Below, one piece after another: positions 47,401-58,222 of a stretch of DNA of 64,000 nucleotides. This DNA comes from Pycnopodia helianthoides (taxonomy: Eukaryota; Echinodermata; Asteroidea; Forcipulatida; Asteriidae): the NCBI GenBank assembly GCA_032158295.1, contig CM063255.1, positions 9,514,094 through 9,578,093 of the forward strand, given 5' to 3'. The position numbers and the translations under genes are program-made. The notes beneath the pieces are model-generated. The model was not told the origin of the DNA. It saw only the letters and a list, made by a program, of their open reading frames with translations, and made no database searches. How positions within the stretch are numbered: position 1 is the first letter of the stretch; every line of letters begins with the position of its first letter.

Positions 47401-48764
47401 AATGCAGTCGCAACTTTAATCTGCAACAAATTGGGGAAAAAACGTTTGTTTCTTATCAAAAAGTCCTTTCAAAACATGCTTGCGGTGTTACGTTAAGAAT
47501 AGTTGTCACCAATTCAAATGTTGGGATTCGACGGGATTGACGAAATTGGGTGCGCTAAATGGCAGCAGATATACCAGGTGATTTTCCATCATTTACACAA
47601 TAACGGGCGGGAATTCTGAGCTATGCGCGGGCAGTGGCTAATCTTTGTGTCCTTGTCCTACCTCGAGTGTCACTATTTAGAGGGAGTAAAAGGATTTTGT
47701 TCAAGCTATGATTACAATGTTTCTTGGGACCAGCTCCAATGTTGGGCTCTATTTTATCCGGTGTTTCTAAGGTGGGAGAGCATAAGTAATTTACCTGCAG
47801 AAACGGATTGAGTCACACATAAATTTGAGTTCGTACGCGTACGGAACTTACTGATTTTGTAGCATCAAACCAATATCTACAGTTGAGATACTGAATTGAA
47901 TGGGAGGAGAATTGTTTTCAAAGCTAACCGAACGTCTCCCAACACTTCTGAGAATGTTAAAAATTGCTTTGCAGTTACAGCTGTAGCAACGACTAGGTCT
48001 GGATTTTGTTTTACAGGATTTCTCTTTTTACTGGTCACTGTCGTTGGATTTTCTACGAGAGCTCGGCCACCGTTTGAATAAATGAAAGGCATATAGCCCT
48101 ATGTACACAACAACTATGCCACCCGTATCAACAATCCCTAAAGAACCAAGGATAATATGAATACAATTTCATTAATGATAATGGCGCATGGCTTTAAAAC
48201 AAAATAATGTTGAGTAATACTGCATATTATCAGTAGTATGAATTTCTGGTAACGAAACAAAGTATGCCTTATAAGTGAACTTAATTACTGCAGCTCGCAA
48301 ACTCAAGGAATCCTGTAAACAAGGGTGCTTGCCATGTTAACGGAGGTTAACCCCTACTCTTCCACGATAAGTGTTCTGTGTTCTTTTACGTGCACTACCA
48401 TTAATGACAATTGATACAACAAAAATCAATGCTCGTTTTATTTTACTTTCTTGTATATGCAGTCTAAAAAAAACATTACAAACTTTGGTTTGGAAAACAA
48501 AAATCAGTCTCAACTAAGATCGGAATTGTTGTTTTCTCAAAATGTAAAGGGGTAATAAAAACAAACACAAAATTGACCACAGAAGTTTGACGTTTTTTTT
48601 TTTTTTTTTTTTTCCAAAACAGGTTATTTGCTCAGTGATCTTTTTAAGCTTTCAAATTGTTCTTGACCTGGAATCCAGGTCGATTCTTACAGGTTTTTGT
48701 TTTTGTGTGAGTGTTTTCTTCAGATATGTGTGGGTATACACCCGTACGCGATACCATGACTTAC

Positions 48765-48825
48765 CTTTAAGAGCAGCTGAGTCATAAAGCATCAACAGCA
48801 CAGGTTTTGTTGGATTCAGTACCAT
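48765..48825 (-). pseudogene. Orphan signal-peptide exon of the array (intact)
   Basis: 61 nt, the same length as the leader exons of A and B. It reads MVLNPTKPVLLMLYDSAALK plus one phase-1 base, then donor 'ggtaagtc'. It lies 1.4 kb upstream of the PAN exon of copy C. No exon 2 follows. Splicing to the usual start of the PAN exon hits a stop; splicing to a cryptic AG inside it (before 'GECQPASRD') would stay in frame. So it is either a relic or an alternative first exon of copy C. Its hydrophobic core is weaker than in A and B. Confidence 0.6.
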
Positions 48826-49920
48826 GAGAGAGAAGGGTGGTGGTTTCAGATAAACATTGACCACTAAATTTGACCGTATTGAATCTCTATAACCCCGTGC
48901 TCACCTATGAAGACCCTGCTTTCAGTATGTGTGAATAACCGAGTAGTGCCGCTAGTCTAACAATGACCACTATGCACAAATTGAGTGTACTGAGTCTGTA
49001 TACTGAATCGCTTGCTCACCACTGTAGACCCCGAATTTAGTGAACGCAAGCATGGAGGAAGGAGCAATGAATAAAAAAAAGACGCTGCTAGTAGTTTTTC
49101 TTGCAGTAAAATTTTCTTAAATTGTAATTAGTTTAATTCATAGTCAAATAATTAAGTTACGACGCTGACGAACTGAGGTCGGTTTCAATTACTTGGAGCA
49201 AGTTGTTTCCTAACAAGGGTGACCATTGTTACTTTGTTCAGCCAAGCGTATTATTGTGGAGGGGGGGGGGTTTGAGAGCGGAGGCTGGGTTTGGGAAGGC
49301 TGAAACGTGACTTAACAAGCGGTTTTGTTGCCTTGGGTATCACGCGTTGAAATTGTATTACAAAAGCTTCTAAAATTATTTGGAAAAGTTGCCGTCGCGA
49401 ACGTGACTTTCAGAAGCATGTATTTTTCTTGTTGATGCAAACTCAATAAGCAGAAACGGTGGGTGCAGAATCTAATTAGAGGATGCTTGACTTCACGTCA
49501 AACCAACCCGTCCTTTTATTCCAGGCTTACCTGTTTTGATGTCGATGACTATTTTTCCATACAGTCAATGGTGGTATAGTTTCGGAAGAAATTTACAGAA
49601 ACGAAAAGATTGGCATGCATCGGCACCAAGCAGATATTTATATTTGCCCTCAACATTCTGGTCCAACCGACTCAGGGGAGATTAAGTGTTACTTCACACT
49701 TTATTGTTTATTTTTTTCGATTACAAAAATACCAACGACCAACAAATATTAAACTAATAAACAGGGGCAAATTCTCCAGAGCGCAAATGAGCAAGAAAAT
49801 AATGGTAACCAATCTGCTGGGTCAGAAATTACCTGTATTCCTGGTCCCAGCGACCCATAGTCATGACCCGTTAAAGTTGCATTGAGCTAGTTTTTCTTTG
49901 ATGATTTTGTGCAGGGCAGG
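48826..49920. repeat. 5' flank of copy C unit, paralogous to 32.3-33.2 kb
   Basis: 'agaagcatgtattt', 'agcagaaacggtgggtgcag', 'ttcggaagaaatttacag', 'gcaccaagcagatattta' (49410-49640) parallel 32660-32830. A roughly 75-bp insertion splits the 49-kb copy at 49480-49555. 'cgacccatagtcatgacccg' (49849) parallels 33078. No gene is seen. Confidence 0.6.
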
Positions 49921-50099
49921 TTTAATAATTAATCGGTCTTGGCTTTAACATAGACCTACGTTCTTCAAAGACTAAGGTCTGCTCATCGGAATGAAACTCT
50001 TTTGTCGTAAGAAATGCTTGTGGAAGAATGATTGTATTTCTGTAAAAGTACACAGAAACAAATAAGCCACCTTTGGAGCCGGGTATCAGGAGCAGCGAA

Positions 50100-50627
50100 T
50101 TTGGCAGTGCAGCAGATATGCGCGGGTGGCGGACGCAGAGTGTCGGCCTTGCACTGGCCGTCATCATTGTGGTCAAACAATGGTAACGTGCAAGTTAAGC
50201 GGGCACGTGTGTAAGCGCGTACGCGTAACCAGAACGCTCAGCCAATGATGGGTTTTCATTGGACCTCAGCGAGAGCGCTTTTTTGAGCTTGTGACGTCAT
50301 AACGGAGGCGTTATGTGGTACTGTAAGTAAACATGCGCGATTCGTAGCACCGTCATAAAACGCGCGTTTGCATTGTTACGAACTATGTAAGTACGAGCAC
50401 CACAGTCATTTGTGACGAAGAAAGAAACGCAAACACGCATTTCCCACGTTACAAACTAATGTAAACATTACTTTAAAAAAGATACTTCACAGTTTAATCT
50501 TGTGAGCGAACAGCGAGCATCGAATGCGAATCTTTCTTGAGAATTTAACAGGATTGTATTACTACGAGTTATCATATTCCTCTGTGTGAGAATTACTTCA
50601 CCCTTGTACCAAACTTATCGGTGAATA
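50100..50627 (+). promoter_or_regulatory. CpG-containing promoter/5'UTR region of the 50.6-kb gene
   Basis: Local base composition changes from AT-rich to GC/CpG-rich: 'gcgggcacgtgtgtaagcgc', 'gtacgcgtaacc', 'acgcgcgtttgc'. A CCAAT-type inverse 'attgga' and a CRE-like 'tgacgtcat' (50292-50300) are present. It ends at the first ATG (50628) of the exon chain described for the next gene. No TATA box is obvious. Confidence 0.4.
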
Positions 50628-53600
50628 TGTCCAACCCCAAACCGGTAAGTGACTATCTCCTTTTGACTTGAATACTACAATGCACATCATCAACATATTT
50701 CGCAGAGATTATCACCCCATTTATCGTTCTATGTGTTCTACTCATTGAAGTATTCAATTGTGTAACGGTCTGGTCGCACTCCCTTCACATTGAAGTTGCC
50801 TCCTCTTACCATGTTTTGAACGAAATGTAAACAACCTTTCTTTACCTCGATTCAAACCAAGATTCCTTCATGCCATGTTATTGTGCTTCTTTTAGGCTTA
50901 TACTTTTGTTTGTTGTACTATTTGTTCCGGCATTTTCATTTTTCGATGAACTATTTGGTTGATTTTTTATGTCTTTTGTTTTATGGGTGTTGAGGTGTTT
51001 GATGTATGTAGTTTGTCCGTTATGGGTGTTAACTGGTTTGATTGTTTGCTTGATTTTGTTGAGGTCGAGACTAGATGATCGTGTTAGGGTCCATGCGTTT
51101 TCACAAAGTTTAAAGCAAGTTTTAAATGTTATACTTGTTTTCTCGTGGCATTATTGAATATTGACAAGTAAATAGTTTGTGTATTTCATTCAGTCGTTAA
51201 TGGTATAAATGTGTTTTATTTCAAAATGTCTAAGAAGCTTTTTTCAAGATATATAGTTAGCCCGTAACATGCATTGTCCTGTAAAAACTTGGAATAGACC
51301 TTATGCATTGACGTCATCAAGCCGCCATTTTAGAGGTAAACTGTTGATGAAAAGGCACAGATTTGTACGTGCGGTGCACAATAAGTATTATCTTCGTGTC
51401 GACCTCTGGGCGCCCTACCTAAATGACGTCACGTGCATAAGGTTTATGCTGAAATGCAACTGTTTCATTATGGATTGGTCCAAATAGTTGAGTATAATCT
51501 TAACCAGCCCAATTTCTCGTTAATTCATGTTAGTGTGTGGATGCCCACCATTTGAATCATTGTGTAGTCACAATCCCGTATTTTCTCGCAGAAATCCGGT
51601 CCCAGCCGAGGTTTATGTGTCTGGCTTCGGGAACACTTGCGGCCTTCGGCTGCCTCACGTGTGTCCCATACGAGAGTAAAGGTAAGCTTCGTATTGTAAC
51701 TGTCTTTTTTGAAAAATATAGCATTTTGGCGGCAAATTTGAAAGTTCCAAGATAACGGAACGCCTTTTAATTCATTGTATATGATACCATTGGATTCATA
51801 GCATTAGAAAACGTAGACTAAGTTGTTGAAATGAAGAGCCTGAAGCCGAGATTGGCATCACTCTGGGAAAGTTAAACATTGATTTTCGAAGTTGGTATAC
51901 AGATTCAAAACATGCATAATATTCCTAGTCTCCTCCCCAAAACGGAACAAAACGAAACTTGATTAACTTCATGCTTCATTGTTTGTCAGATAGTTTAAAA
52001 CTTGACTTCAAGTACTACTTATTATAAACCACTGAAACACTTTTCTTCTTTTGTGAAATGCTTTCTCACCTTAAGTCTTGAATGCAATCGAATTGTATGT
52101 ATTTACGTTTATATTTATTTGTTTTTATAAGGTGCTTTCGGGCAAGACGGAAGAGACCTGGTTCAAGCCATTCTCCCGAGGGAACACCCTGTCTACAGGG
52201 AAAGGCTTCCCTGGTGTTAGAGGAGGTGAAGTCAATTACAAAACCATGAATAAGGAGCTGGTTGAACATTGCAAACAACACGGAGCGGTGGTGAGTTGGG
52301 AATGTTTCATGAATTTAGACAAGAGTTATCTGTATTAATTTATTTCACTTTCACTGTTTACTGTTTTTATACAAAACTCCGTAAAAAATGGTAGCTATTT
52401 GAGAATATTTAGACTTGAAATATTGAAGCAGTACTCATTCAATATTTACTTTTTCCTATAGAAAACATCTGGTGCTCCGGAATCATCGAAGAAAAGTCGA
52501 GCTCTTCTTTCAAGATTTCCATGTTTCATCGGTAAACGACGTACGGGTAAAGTAGCCCCTATGCCTTACCCAAAGGTCACTCCGTCCTCAAAAAATGAAA
52601 CAGATGTAAAGAAGCCAGAGAAACAAAATCTGATCCTGCGTGACTCGGAGAAGGGTGATTATTTGTGCACAAAAGAGACAGAACTCCCTTCATCTGGTCA
52701 GGTGATTGGAGGACATCTTTCCCACGAGAAGAAATGTCTTCAGAGCAGTCAGAACATGTGTAAGATCCCGCAAGGAAAATACTCAGATTTCAAACCTGAA
52801 GACGAGAAACTGACTGGGGAAAGTCACGAGAGAAAGACACCTGACGGATGTCTGGAACGGCGAAGTTATTTAAGAGATACTGGGAGTAAGGAACGCAAAA
52901 CTCCCAACAAGAGGGGTACTTCAAGATTACTTTGTCATGGAGACAATAGATCTAACGCTGCACCTGGATTTCTTCTTCATACCAAACCATCTCGTGGAGG
53001 TAGGCATTACACTCATGAAGAAAAACAGACAAAGGTAGAGAGTCCACACTTTGATTTTACTGCCCCTAAAAGAAACAGTCAATCCCAAATGTTTGACACC
53101 TTGAAGAAAACTGAAAATAAAAGTGGAGACAAGACCAAGCTGCTTGACTTGGCAGGAGACGGTATCAACAGTCTCGAAAAGTCACAAAACGGAAAGCAAA
53201 ATGGTACCAACACTGAAATACCTGAGGTTGGTGGGAGATCCCTCACCACAAAACAACTGCTGTACTCCAAATTCAACACCAAGCAAGATGCATCCAAGAT
53301 GGCCTTACCAAAAACTTGCCGAGGTGTTTTGTTAAACGAAGCAGTTGGTGAGAAGAAAGGACATGACGAAAAATGTACCTTGTTCGACAACACGGACTGC
53401 AGTGAAGATTATGCTGCACAGGGAATATCTGCTACCGGACAAGATAGGCAGAATCTTAGGGTTATTTGTCCTGAACCTAAAAAGAAAGAGCATGTTGTTG
53501 ATATCTGGACAAATAAATTCAGCGAAAGTGAGGAACTTGAAGAGATTTGTGAGGGAAAAGGATTCCAACAGTCTTTGATGAAGACGTCAAGTCAGCCTGC

Positions 53601-53703
53601 ATCGTACAACATTTGGCGGAGAACTGATGACGAGTGTGAGAAGACCGAACTGCCTGAATTGGTAAAGGCGGCAACGTGGAACTCGAACAGTTCCCCAGGA
53701 TAA
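50628..53703 (+). CDS. Unrecognised hydrophilic protein, 4 exons; open part of the gene
   Basis: Exon chain: 50628-50645 (MSNPKP), 51592-51681 (30 codons), 52132-52290 (53 codons), 52462-53703. All introns are phase 0 with GT/AG ends and the frame is open across all joins, which argues for a real gene. Exon 3 reads 'ETWFKPFSRGNTLSTGKGF', exon 4 starts 'KTSGAPESSKKSRALLSRF' with a basic patch 'GKRRTGK'. The rest is Lys/Glu/Ser-rich, probably disordered, with no membrane segment or signal peptide. Two short motifs appear near the end: 'VDIWTNKFSESEEL' and 'YNIWRRTDDECE'. The TAA at 53701-53703 is created by a 1-nt shift; coding-like sequence continues in the next frame. I do not recognise the family. 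Function unknown; a nuclear or scaffold role is only a guess. Confidence 0.5.
51288..51452. mobile_element. Foldback MITE, about 160 bp, in intron 1 of the 50.6-kb gene
   Basis: 'aatagaccttatgcattgac' plus 'gtca' on the left pairs with 'tgacgtcacgtgcataaggt' plus 'tta' on the right. The interior has 'aagccgccattttagaggta' against 'gacctctgggcgcc'. Contains TGACGTCA words in both arms. Confidence 0.65.
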
Positions 53704-55105
53704 TGGCTTTAAACGTTCTGTCATGATGTTATCAAGCACGCCAACATACGACATTTGGCAGAGGGGTGATGAATGTGAACGTGCGTTGGACGGCAGTAAC
53801 AACAGCCCCTTAACATCAGATTACAAGGAACAGGAAGGGGCAGTTTCTGAATCTATCAATACATCCCATACCACGAAACCCGAATGGTTTACTGAATACA
53901 ACTCAAAGAGTGGTGTATCAAAGAGCGCAAGACCAGTGACTCGACAGGGTCACGGCGCAACCGAGCTGATAGGTGTAAAAAGGCAAGCTGGCAAATTAGG
54001 CTTATTGAGTCAAGAAACATTCAGTAGGGAAATGAATTTCGAACACCCGCTGGTTGGAGGTAAACATTTCTCTTTGAAGGATCTCGGCAGTTATTGCTGT
54101 CCTGAGAGGAAACAGCTCCATGCTGAAATCTGGATAAATAATGATGGAGAAAGTGATGAAGAAAAAGTTGAAAAGTCTGATGTCGACATAAATCAGGAAG
54201 AGGTAACGGTCAACTTTCAATCCAGTGCTGATCAAACGAGCACGAGGCATGTAGTAACATCAGGGCAGGAGAAATAAAACAAACAGTTCATAGTCCAACC
54301 ACATTAAAAGAGTTGGAAGAGTTTGAGGCTCTCGAAAAGGTTTGGGGGAAGGAGAACAACTTGAAAACGATGTTTTCATCGATGACCCTGAAAACTTTGT
54401 AGTTGAGAGGAGTACAGGAGCTGTCTGCGAAAGAGCTTCATGAGTTAAATGCAAAACAAAAGGAACAATTGGAGCTTGCTGCTCTTGGTGAATGGTCGTT
54501 AATCTGCCATGATGATGAAGAAGACGAAGAGTCAACGAACCTGTACCTCTTGAAAGATGAATTACTTAAGGAGCAAGATGTTAGACATAACCTGGACAGC
54601 ATCATCTTTCAGTTCCAAGACCTTCCAGTGATCGAAGACTTCCAGAAGATGCTGACTCTACAGGATGTCCACGGGAGCAGATTGAGAGAGCTGTACGTCC
54701 GTATGCTCGCATTTCCCGAGGTCCTGTTCCCCTCTCGGAATCGGGACAATCTAAAGCAGAGGCGGTAGCGTCACTCTCAGTGAACCTTCATCGTCAAACC
54801 AAGCGCTTCCTCAAGGAACCACAAAGTAGCTCAGAGTGTTTGCACGTATAATGGAAGAGCTAGACGTTCTAAGAGAAAGGAAATATAGTGTGGAAGTTTC
54901 CCTGAGAAGAAACCTAAGAAAAGGGAGTGCAGGTAAACAGATTGTTCGAACATCTCGCAGTGGACGATGGAGTGCTGAAACCAAGGAGCTTCCATGGAAG
55001 TTAAACCGTAGAATAGTAGATACTTATGTCACAAACGGAGGTCACGAGAAAATAGTGAAAGAGACCTTATGTGTTTTCTGTTTTCAAGTTTATTATCGCG
55101 CGTGA
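53704..55105 (+). pseudogene. Continuation of the 50.6-kb gene, broken by frameshifts
   Basis: The reading goes on in shifted frames: 53723-54277 (two more motifs, 'YDIWQRGDECE' and 'AEIWINNDGESDEE'), then a stretch near 54380-54420 ('NDVFIDDPENFVVERSTGA'), 54403-54768 ('ELHELNAKQKEQLELAALG', 'DEEDEESTNLYLL', 'LQDVHGSRLRELYVRMLAF'), and 54836-55105 ('MEELDVLRERKYSVEVSLRR'). Acidic and helical, coiled-coil-like pieces dominate. At least four frame changes within 1.1 kb contrast with the clean first 1.24 kb of the exon. Either the gene has decayed at its 3' end or the assembly has indels here. The last 60 codons run into MITE-like sequence (see 55035-55215). Confidence 0.5.
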
Positions 55106-55215
55106 TCAAAAACTATTGTTTTACAGGAACCCTTTCTACCATTACTTACTTTAAATCATGTAAGTTCTGTGTGAATCTGTGAACATTTGTGTTTTCGATC
55201 TTACCAATGTGTACA
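55035..55215. mobile_element. Fragment related to the 60.7-kb MITE
   Basis: 'ggtcacgagaaaatagtgaa' here parallels 'ggtcacgagaaaatagtgaa' at 60826-60845, and 'gtaagttctgtgtgaatctg' plus 'ttaccaat' parallels 61017-61060. It suggests a decayed MITE at the 3' end of the unknown gene. Confidence 0.45.
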
Positions 55216-55607
55216 GGCCTTTAAGATCAATCTTAGCTCTTTGTGAAATTGGCCCCTGTACTCCTAATAATGAACGGTATTGGCTCCTTGCACTTGACGT
55301 CACGCATAGCTTTTGTCTACCCACAGTCTGCCGTTTTGAGAGTCAAATTACTTTTAATGATTTGATGAGCTCGTTAACGCGCGCATTATCTAACAACACA
55401 TGAGGAATGTGACTACCAAAATGGCGCAGTCAAGATTGTGGTCATGACGTCAGGGAAATTGGGTCAAAACAGAAGCAGGCACAATATTAGACCCATATTC
55501 ATTACAGAACAACATGAACACATTTATTGAAGTAAAAACGATTTTGTACTTTGTCAAGGAGCTTGTGCACATCTATTTGAATCTTATTTCGATCGCACCA
55601 ATCTAAA
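55216..55607. other. Intergenic, no gene seen
   Basis: Contains a GC-richer part (55255-55480) with two TGACGTCA-type words (55295 and 55446) and 'ccaaaatggcgcagtcaaga'. It may be an old MITE, but I could not define ends. Confidence 0.3.
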
Positions 55608-55611
55608 TAAG

Positions 55612-56256
55612 TGTGACGGGTCGTCAAATAAAACAATTGGGACACGGCAACTCAATTCAAGGTAGATTTAATCTGAAAAATAACGAAGACAGAATTCGAG
55701 ATGTCATCGTGTCCTCGTACAGAAAGTAATCAATCAAAACAAATTAATCGACAAGATATAATAACATATTACAAAGAAAACAGTTATAAGGACTTAAGGC
55801 AAAATATTTACAAACATTGGCCAATGCATTAATCCAAAATAGGGGTCGACATGTTTGAATCTAGGTACGGTAGCCTATAGGAATAAACACTTAAGAACTA
55901 TGCTACGGAACTATCAAAGTATTCCTTCAAATGATACAACTAAATGAATAATCATTCATCCATTAATCTAACTGCGATTCATCTTAATTATACGAACATG
56001 ATAAGCAAAGAATAAGAGCAGAATTAAGTGATAATTACCTGAAAAATAACGAAGACAGAATTCGAGATGTCATCGTGTCCTCGTACAGAAAGTAATGGCG
56101 AACCCCGCGAAAATTACAAAGGATAGAATTTTACTGCGAGGGCGCTGTACCATAAAAATAAGCTACGTCACCAGTAAACATTACGTCACTAGTATACTAC
56201 GTCATTAAAGTAAAGGCAAATGAATTTGAAGGGGTGGATTTAACACACTCGTCACA
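55612..56256 (-). mobile_element. Solo LTR, 645 bp, minus orientation, target duplication TAAG
   Basis: Exact inverse orientation of 42917-43561 with the same 645-bp length and roughly 99% identity by eye (a handful of substitutions, e.g. one in 'gtagaattctatcc' and one in 'gacatcttgaattc'). TAAG flanks it at 55608-55611 and 56257-56260. It has the same internal 58-bp duplication and TGACGTA cluster. No internal retroelement genes. High identity to the other copy implies recent activity of the parent element. Confidence 0.78.
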
Positions 56257-57170
56257 TAAGCAACATAGATTCGGAGGGCTGCGTCTTTGAATGTCATTGT
56301 GTCAAATTGGTCATACTGACAAGTTTCTCTTGTAGATGATGTGTACTGGTATAAACTTTCAATCATTGGGCTATGTGGAAACTAATATGTTGGGGGTACA
56401 AATCCTGTATGTACCTCTTGCATGTGAAGTCACACTCTCAAACAGCGCCCTCACTGAGGCAACATGGGGACAGATCAATGGACAATAGCTGCTTAGATAA
56501 TTTATGTTCTGCAGCACACGCTGGCTACGGAGTCAACAGTTAAGGGATAGGGAAGAACAGCCTATCCCTTAACTGTTGACTCCTTTGCCGATGTGTGCTG
56601 CAGAAAAAAAATCGCGCACGGGGTATATTTGGTTTTGAAGTGCCGACTAATATGGTACGATATAGATTCAACGATCATTTCCAGCAATCGCTTTACGGTT
56701 AAAAGTGCCTACTGTAATCCCAATCATTTGGATAACTCTGGATAAAGAAGTTGATTGCTTTTGCCCCCTTCTTCAAGAGTTGTCCGAGTTGAAAATGTCA
56801 TTTTTGGGTCTGCCAAAGTACCGCACAGGTCGCATCACCGCACCTCACCACACCTGATGCATTAGGACATGCAAACTCTGGAATGCACACCAGCGTATCT
56901 TAACCTACAAGAACATACATGCAGTTTCTTGTCCATCTTAGTAAGTGCGCAAACGTCTTCGACTTAAATAACAAGTTCTACTAAAGACAAACAATTGGCG
57001 TGGCGGCATTGACTGATAATTTCACTCGTCAAATATAAATACCTTCACGGACTCATCAGCAGTAATTCAGGTTCTCAATTATGTCAAACATTAATAAAAA
57101 TCCACGAAGTTCGAACAAAATAAACAACAGGCACTTTACACCTGGTTCAATTCAACAAAGGTATTGAGAT
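56257..57170. other. Intergenic with a strong hairpin, no gene seen
   Basis: Apart from the hairpin at 56512-56603 no feature is recognised. The stretch 56740-56900 has mild GC bias without an open frame. Confidence 0.4.
56512..56603. repeat. Near-perfect inverted repeat/hairpin
   Basis: 'gagtcaacagttaagggata' plus 'gg' (about 56539-56560) and its exact inverse 'cc' plus 'tatcccttaactgttgactc' (about 56570-56591) surround a 9-nt loop 'gaagaacag'. The pairing continues outward with mismatches ('tgcagcacacg' against 'gtgtgctgca'). The total is about 92 bp. Confidence 0.85.
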
Positions 57171-57828
57171 TCTTCATGCAGATCCAATGCTACCACTCAT
57201 CTCATGCCCAATGTTATGCAACATTCATGACAAATTACAAATTTACAAAGTGATTTGATTTTAAGTGCTTTATTAACCATTACAATTGTACAGATAAATT
57301 ACAATTACTGTGTACTTAAATAAACTGATGAAAGAGAAAGAAACACCTTCGTTAGAAACTTTAAAAAAATTCAGAAAATTAACGGTGACTACTTATGGTG
57401 ATTGAATTTTGTTTGGTAACACGATATTGATGCATTACTCAAGCAGGGTTTGATGAATCTAGTATACATTTACTACAAGAGATGTGACTAGAAAAACAAA
57501 GTCATTTGTTGTTTTTAAGTTTGAATGTCCATGTTTTGAGCCCGGTGACTTGGAACTCTACCAATTTGATATTATAGTTTGAATGTTCCAAGAAATACTA
57601 CTACTAACAATTTTTTTTTTTAAATCCAGAGTTGCCCTTTTCAATAATGTGTAAGTATGACGAAATAAAAAGATAAATTCAAACAGAAAAATTAAGCAAT
57701 TTAACAAAGAACAAGTTTGTTACTTGTAAATGTCGCTAATTACAAGGGTGGATGTAGAACAATGATATACAGCTTAATTTGACATTGAAGGATTTAACAA
57801 ATATTTCTTTCATTCTGATAACATGGTT

Positions 57829-58222
57829 TTAAAGGTACACGTTGCTTTCGGATTGGGCGCTTTGGGCTATAAAAATCGTATTTTTTATTTTTTTTTAATG
57901 AAATGGTTGAGTTTGGAAAGATGTTTTAAAAGCAGAATACAATGATTCACACAAATAATGTACCTAACAATATTAACACTGTGTGATTTTATTTTAATTT
58001 CGTGAACTATCACGGTCTGCCATTTCGTAGAACCACATTTTTATTTCCATAAAATGGCCAACCGTTTGAGTTAACAAAGTAAAAGGAAAACCGCACATTT
58101 TTGAGGGATATTTGTGTGGATCGTTATATTCTACTTTCAAAACATCTTTCCAACTATCTTCATTTCATAACAAACGCTTCTATAGCCCAAAGCAACCAAT
58201 CCGAAGGCAACGTGTCCCTTAA
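57829..58222. mobile_element. Foldback MITE, about 395 bp, TTAA ends
   Basis: Left 'ttaaaggtacacgttgcttt' then 'cggattgggcgctttgggct'. Right 'agcccaaagcaaccaatccg' then 'aaggcaacgtgtcccttaa'. The same family as the 1-kb element at 36128-37123. Confidence 0.88.

Noticed and set aside
54836..55105. Final 89-aa frame as a separate small gene
   Set aside because: Its first part continues the charged protein of the 50.6-kb gene and its last part is MITE-like; no own promoter or start context is seen.
42917..56256. The inverted pair of 645-bp repeats as the termini of one 13-kb composite transposon
   Set aside because: Each repeat has its own perfect 4-bp flanking duplication (GTTG and TAAG) and TG...CA ends; this fits two independent solo LTRs.
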